In this document: positions 4,953 to 10,575 of the stretch, piece after piece | Position numbering within the stretch: position 1 is the stretch's first letter | Layout of the letters: every line of letters starts with the position of its first letter | Assembly (NCBI GenBank): GCA_903944755.1 | Contig: CAJATB010000242.1 | Location: 1-10,575, forward strand | From: an uncultured Bacteroidota bacterium | GTDB taxonomy: Bacteria; Bacteroidota; Bacteroidia; Chitinophagales; Chitinophagaceae | DNA: 10,575 nucleotides | Direction: 5' to 3' | Notes under the pieces: model-generated | What the model was told of the DNA's origin: nothing | The model's input: the letters and a program-made list of their open reading frames with translations, nothing else | The model's database searches: none | Made by a program: the position numbers and the translations under genes

Positions 4953-5866
4953 AAAAATTAAAATATATATTACTGCTACTTAGCATTATTTCATTTGATC
5001 AAATTTTTGCTTGTGATATATGCGGCTGTGGAAACAATGGCGCCTATATTGGCATTTTACCTGAATTTCAAAAAAATATTCTTGGTATTAGATATAGAAA
5101 CAATAGTATTAAAACACATATTGGCAATAATGGAATGTCAACCTATCTAACTACTACAGAAACGTATAGTGCTTATGAATTTTGGGGCAGTACTCGACTT
5201 TCTAAAAAAATTAATTTACAATTTACGCTACCTTATAACGTAAATGAAAGAACTAATAATATTGAAAAAGAAACCATTACCGGTTTAGGGGATGTGAACT
5301 TAATGGGCTATTACACCGTTTTAGAGTCAAATAAATTAACTAGCGCTAACAAAGTGCTTATTCAAAGCATGCGTGTTTCAATAGGACTAAAGCTTCCAAC
5401 TGGGAAATACAAAATGAATGAAAATATTTCGAGTAGTCAACTGTTTACACTAGGAACAGGCACTTTAGATTTTAACCTGGGTGGAGTGTATGAGGCAAGA
5501 CTTCAAAATACAGGTATTAATTTATCTGCAAACATGAAAATAAATTCAAGTAATAAAGACGCGTATAAATATGGCAACAAATTCCAATTCAATGCGCAAG
5601 TTTACCAGAAAATATTTATCAATTCGAATTTCTCCATTGCCCCTAATGCAGGTTTACAGTTTGAAAAAAACAGGAAGGACATTGACAAGCAAGAAATAGT
5701 TGATATATCTGGAGGTAACTTACTTAACGGTTCAGCTGGCGCAGAGTTGAAAATGAAAAATTTACTACTAGGATTTAATTACCAGTCGCCAATAAGTCAA
5801 AACATTGGAAATTCAATGATCGCAGCCAGGGACAGAAGCATGATTCACCTATCCTATTTATTTTAA
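4949..5866 (+). CDS. Exported probable outer-membrane beta-barrel with N-terminal CDICGC motif
   Basis: The product is 305 residues. A signal peptide (residues 1-21, ending I-F-A) is followed at once by C-D-I-C-G-C-G, with Cys at 22, 25 and 27. The first Cys could be a free ligand after signal peptidase I cleavage, or lipidated. The rest alternates short amphipathic strands and polar turns: I-L-G-I-R-Y-R-N; I-N-L-Q-F-T-L-P-Y-N-V-N-E-R; G-L-G-D-V-N-L-M-G-Y-Y; V-S-I-G-L-K-L-P-T-G-K-Y; and a terminal M-I-H-L-S-Y-L-F ending in Phe. This pattern fits transporter/MetA-pathway-phenol-degradation-type barrels. I recall this CDICGCG family beside MbnP/peroxidase genes in Bacteroidota, but know of no assigned function. 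The gene overlaps the upstream stop (ATGA), so it belongs to the operon. The likely role is passage or docking of copper or another cofactor at the outer membrane; this is inference. Confidence 0.72.
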   Translation: MKKLKYILLLLSIISFDQIFACDICGCGNNGAYIGILPEFQKNILGIRYRNNSIKTHIGNNGMSTYLTTTETYSAYEFWGSTRLSKKINLQFTLPYNVNERTNNIEKETITGLGDVNLMGYYTVLESNKLTSANKVLIQSMRVSIGLKLPTGKYKMNENISSSQLFTLGTGTLDFNLGGVYEARLQNTGINLSANMKINSSNKDAYKYGNKFQFNAQVYQKIFINSNFSIAPNAGLQFEKNRKDIDKQEIVDISGGNLLNGSAGAELKMKNLLLGFNYQSPISQNIGNSMIAARDRSMIHLSYLF

Positions 5867-6586
5867 TTGAATAATCCCAACAAAATTAAATACACGCATT
5901 ACTTGATAAGTTAAATCAAACTCAAACCATTTTTTTGCAAAATTGGCATCATGTTTTGCATGATGATGGTTATTTTGAAATAGTTCTCCCAGTAAAAAAA
6001 ATCCCCATGGGCCAGTATTCTTACTGTGGTCTGTACTATCAAAATTGCGATACCCATACTTGTGTCCACACCAATTAACAATAGCCCCTTGAATAGGCCC
6101 CATTAGAAAATGGAAAGGCAAAAGTAGAAACCACCAATAATTAGGCGCAAATGCCACATATATTGAAGTATAAAGCACTATAAAAGATATCCTAGTTAAA
6201 ATGTGGTGCCCAAATTTGTCAAGCTTTTCCCAAACAGGCAAATAATCGGTAGTAAATTCCTTATCTGGAACTCCTTTGTTTAATAAGAATGACCTGTAAA
6301 TTAAAATGGTGCTTTTCATCATTTCATATATATCCTTGAAAAAATGAGGAGAATGCGGGTCCTTTTCTGTATCACTATATGCATGGTGCATCCTGTGCAT
6401 TACACCATAAGCTCTTGGAACTAAATAGGAAGAACCCTGAAAAAACCAAGTACTAATATAAAACACGCGTTCCCAGTTTTTACTAGTTTCGTACATTTTA
6501 TGGGATGCAAACCTGTGCAAAAAAAATGTATGGAAAAATAAAGACAAGAACCAATGGAGGAAGAAAAAACTAAGAATAAAAAGCAT
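5858..6586 (-). CDS. Acyl-CoA (stearoyl-CoA type) fatty acid desaturase
   Basis: The product is 242 residues with the three His boxes of membrane fatty-acid desaturases: H-R-F-A-S-H at 24-29 (HX4H), H-R-M-H-H at 64-68 (HX2HH), and N-N-H-H-H-A-K-H at 205-212. The extra conserved His of N-W-C-G-H-K-Y-G at 171-178 is also present. These bind the di-iron centre that inserts a cis double bond, usually delta-9, into an acyl chain at the cytoplasmic side of the membrane. Hydrophobic spans flank the boxes. It is short for the family, with only a few residues before the first span. The start is fixed by an in-frame stop codon 9 nt upstream (6593-6595), so nothing is missing through mis-annotation. Its 3' end overlaps the convergent barrel gene by 9 bp. 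It is divergent from the molybdenum hydroxylase genes. It probably adjusts membrane fluidity. Confidence 0.9.
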   Translation of the reverse strand: MLFILSFFFLHWFLSLFFHTFFLHRFASHKMYETSKNWERVFYISTWFFQGSSYLVPRAYGVMHRMHHAYSDTEKDPHSPHFFKDIYEMMKSTILIYRSFLLNKGVPDKEFTTDYLPVWEKLDKFGHHILTRISFIVLYTSIYVAFAPNYWWFLLLPFHFLMGPIQGAIVNWCGHKYGYRNFDSTDHSKNTGPWGFFLLGELFQNNHHHAKHDANFAKKWFEFDLTYQVMRVFNFVGIIQLK

Positions 6587-6639
6587 TGCTAACTAATTTT
6601 AATATAGGGAAGATATAAAAATATAACTACCAAAAATGT

Positions 6640-6674
6640 TTTGTTTAACTTTTTGAGAGAATCGGGTACTTTAT
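6640..6674 (+). promoter_or_regulatory. Weak candidate promoter for the molybdenum hydroxylase genes
   Basis: TTTG at 6640-6643 and TACTTTAT at 6667-6674 (matching TAnnTTTG except at the last two positions) are 23 bp apart, at the upper limit of Bacteroidota spacing. The rest of the 176-bp gap between the desaturase and the 6763 start shows no dyad or other clear signal, and in particular no copy of the GTTCC-N13-GGAAC site. Confidence 0.2.
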
Positions 6675-6762
6675 TATTGTGATTTGCAAAAGCTGCCCCT
6701 ATGCATTACAATTATGTTAGTAAATTCTTCAAATTGCTTAACTTACAGCAAAATAGTTTGCT

Positions 6763-7368
6763 ATGAAACGATGTGCCATTTCCGATACCAGAAGAGGCTT
6801 CATAATAAAAAGTGCTTCAATTGCGGCATTATATTTAACGCCTTCCATTTTAGTGAAAGCATACGCTACTGAAAGTGTCATTCCGCTTCCCATACCAAAG
6901 GAAAAATTACAGCTAACTATAAATGGTAAGTTATTTAACCTTGAAGTGGACGCTAGAACTAGCTTACTAAACTTACTTCGCGAAGAAATTGGTTATACGG
7001 GAACGAAAAAAGGTTGCGAAATGGGACAATGCGGGGCATGTATAGTACACGTAAATGGTAAAAGAACTAATTCCTGTCTATCGCTTGCCGTTACTAACGA
7101 AAAGCTTTCAGTTACTACCATTGAAGGTTTAGCCAATGGTGAAGCGCTTCATCCAATGCAGGAAGCATTCTTGAAAAACGATTCTTTTCAATGCGGCTAT
7201 TGTACCCCTGGACAAATTATGTCTGCTGTAACTTGTGTCCGTGAAGGGAAAGCAAAAACTAAGGCTTCCATTAAAAATTACATGGACTCAAATATTTGCA
7301 GATGCGGTGCTTACCAAAATATAGTTGACGCTATTTATGAAGTTGCACAATCAGGTAAAAAAATATAA
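6763..7368 (+). CDS. Tat-exported 2x[2Fe-2S] subunit of a xanthine-dehydrogenase-family hydroxylase
   Basis: The product is 201 residues. The N-terminus carries a twin-arginine signal, T-R-R-G-F-I-I-K (Arg10-Arg11), then a hydrophobic stretch and V-K-A-Y-A, so the folded protein is exported. The start is fixed by an in-frame TAG at 6754-6756. After about residue 48 comes the standard small-subunit layout: a plant-type [2Fe-2S] domain with Cys at 85, 90, 93 and 105 (C-E-M-G-Q-C-G-A-C), then a four-helix [2Fe-2S] domain with C-G-Y-C-T-P-G-Q at 144-151 and C-R-C-G at 179-182. These clusters carry electrons away from the molybdenum site. The closest well-known layout is E. coli PaoA, which also brings the Tat signal for its complex; isoquinoline oxidoreductase small subunits are similar in length. 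It lies 21 bp before the large subunit, so they form one operon. Confidence 0.92.
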   Translation: MKRCAISDTRRGFIIKSASIAALYLTPSILVKAYATESVIPLPIPKEKLQLTINGKLFNLEVDARTSLLNLLREEIGYTGTKKGCEMGQCGACIVHVNGKRTNSCLSLAVTNEKLSVTTIEGLANGEALHPMQEAFLKNDSFQCGYCTPGQIMSAVTCVREGKAKTKASIKNYMDSNICRCGAYQNIVDAIYEVAQSGKKI

Positions 7369-7389
7369 TCCACACTTAAAAATATTTTT

Positions 7390-9624
7390 ATGAATCAGGA
7401 TGAATTATTTTATAAATCGACAATGGAAGAAGAAAGAGTGGATGGAATTGAAAAAATAACAGGCCGCGCAAAGTATAGTGCAGAACATAGTTTACCAAAT
7501 ATGGCTTATGGGGTTTTTGTGGAAAGCAGAATTGCAAAAGGCACTATTAAAAGTATGGATATTACTAAGGCCCTTGCATCAGATGGCGTTATTGATGTTA
7601 TATATTACGAGAACTGCCCTGCAATTCCTGGTTATAGTACCGACGCAACCAACCGCCCAAAAAATGTTTCCGAATGGAGAGGGCACAAAGTGCTTCATGA
7701 TAATGTAGTACGTTTTTTTGGACAACCCATTGCCCTAATTGTTGCTGATACTTTAGAAAATGCAAATGCTGCAATTAGATTAGTGAAAGCAGAATACGAC
7801 ACCGTAATTCCAGAAATTGATTTTGATAAATTAAGATTAGATGAATCGAAATTAAAAGGAACAAATAATTACAAGCGAGGGGAAGAAAAAAAATATAAAC
7901 AAGCTGCTGTATTTATTGAAGCTGAATATAATATTCCAATTGAAGTGCATAATCCCATGGAACTACATGCAACTATCGCAGTTTGGGAAGGAGATGATAA
8001 GCTAACAGTGTATGATAAAAATCAAGGACCAAGAAATACACAAGTTACATTAGCTAGAACATTTGGTTTGCCCGAAAAAAATGTACGCGTAATCACCGAA
8101 AATGTGGGTGGTGCTTTTGGAAGTGGCTTAAGGACTTGGGCAAATACACCCGCAGCTTGTATCGCGGCCAAAAAAATACAACGTCCGGTAAAAATTGTTT
8201 TAACAAGGCCGCAAATGTTTACTATGATTGGCTACAGGCCTCATTCTTGGCAAAAAGTTGGGATTGGTGCTGACAACTCAGGAATACTACAAGGCATTAG
8301 CCATGAAGGAATAAGTAACACTTCCAAATACGAAGATTTTAGAGAAGGGCTGGTAAATGTTTCAAGATATTTATACGCTTGTGCCAATGTGGATACTAAA
8401 TATAGCATGCTGCCATTGGACTTAAGTACCCCTATTTGGATGCGTGGGCCTGGTGAAGCAAGTGGTTGCTTTGCTTTAGAATCGGCACTAGACGAACTTT
8501 CTTATAAATTAAAAATAGACCCCGTTGAACTAAGGATAAAAAATTTCTCGGATATAAATCCAGAATCTAAACTTCCTTTTTCTGCTAATAATTTAAAAGA
8601 CTGTTATGCGTATGGGAAGGAAAAAATTGGCTGGAGTAAAAGAAGTAAAACGCCTGGCTTATTAAAAGAAAATGGATGGCAAATTGGATATGGTATGGCA
8701 GTGGGTGTTTTTGGTGCAGGAAAAGGGGTAGCATCGGTAAGGGCTATTTTAAATAACAATGGTACCCTAGTACTTGAAACTGCAATAAGTGATATGGGGC
8801 CTGGCACGACCACTTCAATGACAAGAATAGCTGCAGAAAAAATGCAAATTCCACTTGAGAAAGTAAAGTTCAAATTAGGGGATTCTAGCTTGCCTCCCGG
8901 GCCTTCGCAAGGAGGGTCAGGGACTACCTCAACAGTAGGTTCTGCAGTACTTTTGGCTTGTGAAACAGTACAAAATAAATTGAAAGAATTAGCGATAAAA
9001 TTTGCACCTGAATTCGCTAACAAAACGGTAACTGATTTGTTGGTTGAAAATAGTTTAGTACAATTGGTAAATAATGACCAAGTTAAAATTAGTATAACCG
9101 AGTTGTTGAAAATTGCCGAAAAATCAAATATTGACATTACAGTAACTTCCACCGGGAAAACTGCACAAGAGTTAAAATTTGCAACAAATTCTTTTTCAGT
9201 ACACTTTGTAAGGCTTGCAGTAAATCCAAAGAATGGTGCAATAAAAATTCAACAAGTAGTTGCTACCGCCGATGCTGGAAAAATAATTAATTACAAGACT
9301 GCAAGAAGTCAAATGATAGGTGGTGTTGTGGGTGGAGTTGGAATGGCCATGTCGGAAGAAGCCAAGTTTGATACTGTTACAGGACAAATAATTAACGCCT
9401 CTTTACATGGTTACCATGTGCCATTGCATTCCGAAATACCGCCAACAGATGTATGGTTCGTAAATAAACCCGACAATAATATGGGAGAGCTAGGTGCAAA
9501 AGGGGTTGGTGAAATTTCTTTAATTGGAGTTGCTGCAGCCATTACCAATGCATTATATAACGCAACTGGGAAAAGGGTAAGAAGCCTGCCAATTACACCA
9601 CAGAAATTAGGGTTTAAAGCATAA
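7390..9624 (+). CDS. Molybdopterin-binding catalytic subunit of a periplasmic aldehyde/xanthine-dehydrogenase-family enzyme
   Basis: The product is 744 residues, full length for PaoC/YagR-like large subunits. The N-terminal aldehyde-oxidase hammerhead-type domain begins with R-V-D-G-I-E-K-I-T-G-R-A-K-Y at about 16-29, and F-F-G-Q-P-I-A-L-I-V-A-D lies at 109-120. Cofactor-binding landmarks follow: V-G-G-A-F-G-S-G at 239-246, M-R-G-P-G-E-A at 351-357 and Q-G-G-S-G-T-T-S at 507-514. Near the end A-K-G-V-G-E at 703-708 gives Glu708, the conserved catalytic base. The enzyme should hydroxylate an aldehyde or N-heterocycle with water. The substrate cannot be read from the sequence. It has no signal of its own and should be exported piggyback on the Tat-bearing small subunit. 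Unlike PaoABC, no FAD subunit and no XdhC/PaoD-type maturation gene follows, so the electron acceptor is unknown. The gene is intact. Confidence 0.92.
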   Translation: MNQDELFYKSTMEEERVDGIEKITGRAKYSAEHSLPNMAYGVFVESRIAKGTIKSMDITKALASDGVIDVIYYENCPAIPGYSTDATNRPKNVSEWRGHKVLHDNVVRFFGQPIALIVADTLENANAAIRLVKAEYDTVIPEIDFDKLRLDESKLKGTNNYKRGEEKKYKQAAVFIEAEYNIPIEVHNPMELHATIAVWEGDDKLTVYDKNQGPRNTQVTLARTFGLPEKNVRVITENVGGAFGSGLRTWANTPAACIAAKKIQRPVKIVLTRPQMFTMIGYRPHSWQKVGIGADNSGILQGISHEGISNTSKYEDFREGLVNVSRYLYACANVDTKYSMLPLDLSTPIWMRGPGEASGCFALESALDELSYKLKIDPVELRIKNFSDINPESKLPFSANNLKDCYAYGKEKIGWSKRSKTPGLLKENGWQIGYGMAVGVFGAGKGVASVRAILNNNGTLVLETAISDMGPGTTTSMTRIAAEKMQIPLEKVKFKLGDSSLPPGPSQGGSGTTSTVGSAVLLACETVQNKLKELAIKFAPEFANKTVTDLLVENSLVQLVNNDQVKISITELLKIAEKSNIDITVTSTGKTAQELKFATNSFSVHFVRLAVNPKNGAIKIQQVVATADAGKIINYKTARSQMIGGVVGGVGMAMSEEAKFDTVTGQIINASLHGYHVPLHSEIPPTDVWFVNKPDNNMGELGAKGVGEISLIGVAAAITNALYNATGKRVRSLPITPQKLGFKA

Positions 9625-9637
9625 TGATGCATGTTGA

Positions 9638-9664
9638 ATGTTCCATTATAGGATTTGGGAACAA
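9638..9664. promoter_or_regulatory. Operator-like dyad, site 3 of 3 (GTTCC-N13-GGAAC)
   Basis: ATGTTCC at 9638-9644 and GGAACAA at 9658-9664 repeat the half-sites and the 13-bp spacing of the sites at 710-738 and 1368-1396. Spacer positions 1, 4, 5, 9, 11 and 12 are A, A, T, A, T, T in all three copies. It lies 14 nt after the hydroxylase stop and 181 nt before the AraC-type regulator start. A second dyad overlaps it: TCCATTAT (9642-9649) with ATAATGGA (9664-9671). No U-tract follows, which argues against a terminator. Confidence 0.6.
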
Positions 9665-9703
9665 TAATGGAGACAATAACCCATTTACTGTTTAATTCAA
9701 TAA

Positions 9704-9767
9704 TTGGCTAAAAATGGACGAAATGGTCCAAAATTTGGCTAAAAATCACTTAAAAAGGGCTAAAATA
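9704..9767 (+). repeat. Helically phased GGCTAAAA direct repeats upstream of the regulator gene
   Basis: TTGGCTAAAAAT occurs exactly at 9704-9715 and 9735-9746. A partial copy, GGCTAAAAT, lies at 9758-9766. The copies are 31 and 21 bp apart, close to three and two turns of the helix, so all face the same side. AraC-type proteins usually bind phased direct repeats, so these are candidate sites for such a regulator. A 7-bp inverted repeat, TAAGTAG/CTACTTA (9799-9805 and 9820-9826), follows closer to the start. The rest of the 220-bp gap shows no gene. Confidence 0.4.
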
Positions 9768-9844
9768 GCAGAAAAGCGCTGATACTAGGAAAAATAGCTA
9801 AGTAGTCTTATCTTGTCGGCTACTTATAAAGTTTTAAACCAGTC

Positions 9845-10575
9845 ATGGCCATACTATTCCCCTTGTTTGGGATTTTTACTTCTTTTATCCTTATTTACTA
9901 TTTAAGTTCCTTAAATAGGTCGAATATATTCTTAGCGCTTTTTTTCTTGTGTTGTAACCTGGTTGTAATGGTATATTATGGCTTGCATTTTACAAAAAAC
10001 TTGTTTTGGGAAGGTGTTTGCTTTGTTAACTGGTTACCCCTGTCCTATTTATTAGGCCCATTACTTTTTTATTACGTCAAAACAACCCTTGCCGACAATA
10101 ACAAACTTGCTAAATGGGATTGGTTACACTTGCTACCCGCAATGCTTACCATAATCAATTGTTTACCTTTTACCACTTTACCCTTTGATCAAAAAGTTAA
10201 AATAGCCCATGAAATTGTAAATGTGACTGAAGACTACTCGCTCAATTTCACATTTGTCTCCTTTGAATTTATATTATTTTCAAGGTCGTTACATCTATTA
10301 CTTTATGCAATTTTGTCAATTGGCTACTTTTATAATAACACAAGGAAAACTTTAAAACAGTTTAATAAATTGCCTTCCAACCATTCTATTATTAAAAGGT
10401 GGATGTATTTGCTAAGTGGTATTCAAATTGTAATTGCCATTAATAGTATTGGCCATATGACTACTATTTATGGATACTTATTTACAATACTAGGTGTACC
10501 TTCTACTGAAATATTTTCGGAAAAATATTATTTCGAGATATGTGGTGGTGGCTTTTTCTTACAGAATATCTTTCT
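9845..10575 (+). CDS. Membrane-spanning N-terminal part of a probable AraC-type regulator, cut by window edge
   Basis: From the ATG at 9845 the frame is open for 243 codons to the window edge. The visible part is a membrane domain with about six or seven hydrophobic spans and almost no soluble segment. The run Y-L-L-G-P-L-L-F-Y-Y-V-K at 68-79, followed by W-D-W-L-H-L-L-P-A at 92-100, is the hallmark of the N-terminal 7TM-like domain of Bacteroidota membrane-bound AraC regulators, in which a C-terminal cytoplasmic helix-turn-helix domain follows. That DNA-binding domain would lie beyond the edge, so the regulator call rests on family recognition, not on a visible HTH. Upstream lie dyad site 3 and the GGCTAAAA repeats, which may be sites for autoregulation. 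A histidine kinase or an orphan membrane protein with the same front end is the main alternative. Confidence 0.65.
   Translation, partial: MAILFPLFGIFTSFILIYYLSSLNRSNIFLALFFLCCNLVVMVYYGLHFTKNLFWEGVCFVNWLPLSYLLGPLLFYYVKTTLADNNKLAKWDWLHLLPAMLTIINCLPFTTLPFDQKVKIAHEIVNVTEDYSLNFTFVSFEFILFSRSLHLLLYAILSIGYFYNNTRKTLKQFNKLPSNHSIIKRWMYLLSGIQIVIAINSIGHMTTIYGYLFTILGVPSTEIFSEKYYFEICGGGFFLQNIF

Noticed and set aside
6684..6872. 62-residue plus-strand reading frame overlapping the start of the Fe-S subunit gene
   Set aside because: It has no recognisable domain, and over half of it lies in another frame of the clearly real Tat-signal gene at 6763.
8604..9152. 182-residue minus-strand reading frame inside the molybdopterin subunit gene
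   Set aside because: It is antisense to conserved cofactor-binding motifs of a real gene and has no known domain; it reflects codon bias of the sense strand. The same applies to minus-strand frames at 976-1239, 9196-9387 and 9411-9632, and to plus-strand frames at 173-355 and 7478-7708.
9638..9664. Dyad after the molybdopterin subunit stop read as a transcription terminator
   Set aside because: The stem is only 5-7 bp with a 13-nt loop and no U-tract, and the same spaced motif occurs at 713-735 and 1371-1393, upstream of genes rather than after them.
1..10575. CRISPR array, insertion sequence, tRNA or prophage signs
   Set aside because: No regularly spaced repeat array, transposase, terminal inverted repeats with target duplication, tRNA-like cloverleaf or phage gene was seen. 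The only multi-copy element is the GTTCC-N13-GGAAC dyad, whose placement fits an operator.

Overview
The window looks like a chromosomal segment of a member of the phylum Bacteroidota, probably of the Chitinophagales/Sphingobacteriales/Cytophagales type. The DNA is AT-rich. Starts lack Shine-Dalgarno sequences and sit behind A/T-rich leaders. Several promoters resemble the Bacteroidota -7 element TAnnTTTG. Lipoprotein signals end in C-K-K-[DE] or C-K-S, and several proteins belong to families I know mainly from this phylum. No tRNA, rRNA, insertion sequence or CRISPR array was seen, and no gene-free stretch exceeds about 220 bp.

Layout. 1-636 (minus, cut by the left edge) is an exported alpha/beta hydrolase. 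809-1273 (plus) is a small SnoaL/DUF4440-like lipoprotein with a textbook terminator. 1470-2595 holds a two-gene unit: an unrecognised single-span membrane protein with a His-rich N-terminus, and a DoxX-like four-helix membrane protein. 2625-5866 is a candidate copper-handling module: a small exported Cys protein (CNGKC), an MbnP-like lipoprotein, an MbnH-like di-heme peroxidase lipoprotein, and an exported probable outer-membrane barrel whose mature end starts C-D-I-C-G-C. The last three are coupled by TAATG and ATGA stop/start overlaps. 5858-6586 (minus) is a short acyl-CoA desaturase that converges on and overlaps the barrel gene. 6763-9624 is a two-subunit periplasmic molybdenum hydroxylase: a Tat-exported 2x[2Fe-2S] subunit plus a molybdopterin subunit, with no FAD subunit. 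9845 to the right edge is the membrane-spanning N-terminal part of a probable AraC-type regulator.

Two signals stand out. First, a sequence-specific dyad, GTTCC-N13-GGAAC, occurs exactly three times (713-735, 1371-1393, 9640-9662). Each copy is intergenic, upstream of a gene start, and has matching flanks and matching spacer positions. It looks like the operator of an uncharacterised local regulon linking the hydrolase/lipoprotein pair, the membrane-protein pair and the AraC-type regulator. Second, the MbnP/MbnH pair lies in a genome segment with no visible methanobactin genes and comes with two further Cys-motif exported proteins. This suggests a methanobactin-independent copper system at the cell surface. 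A perfect 12-bp hairpin within the 5' coding part of the peroxidase gene and a near-perfect 25-bp palindrome upstream of the MbnP gene may regulate it.
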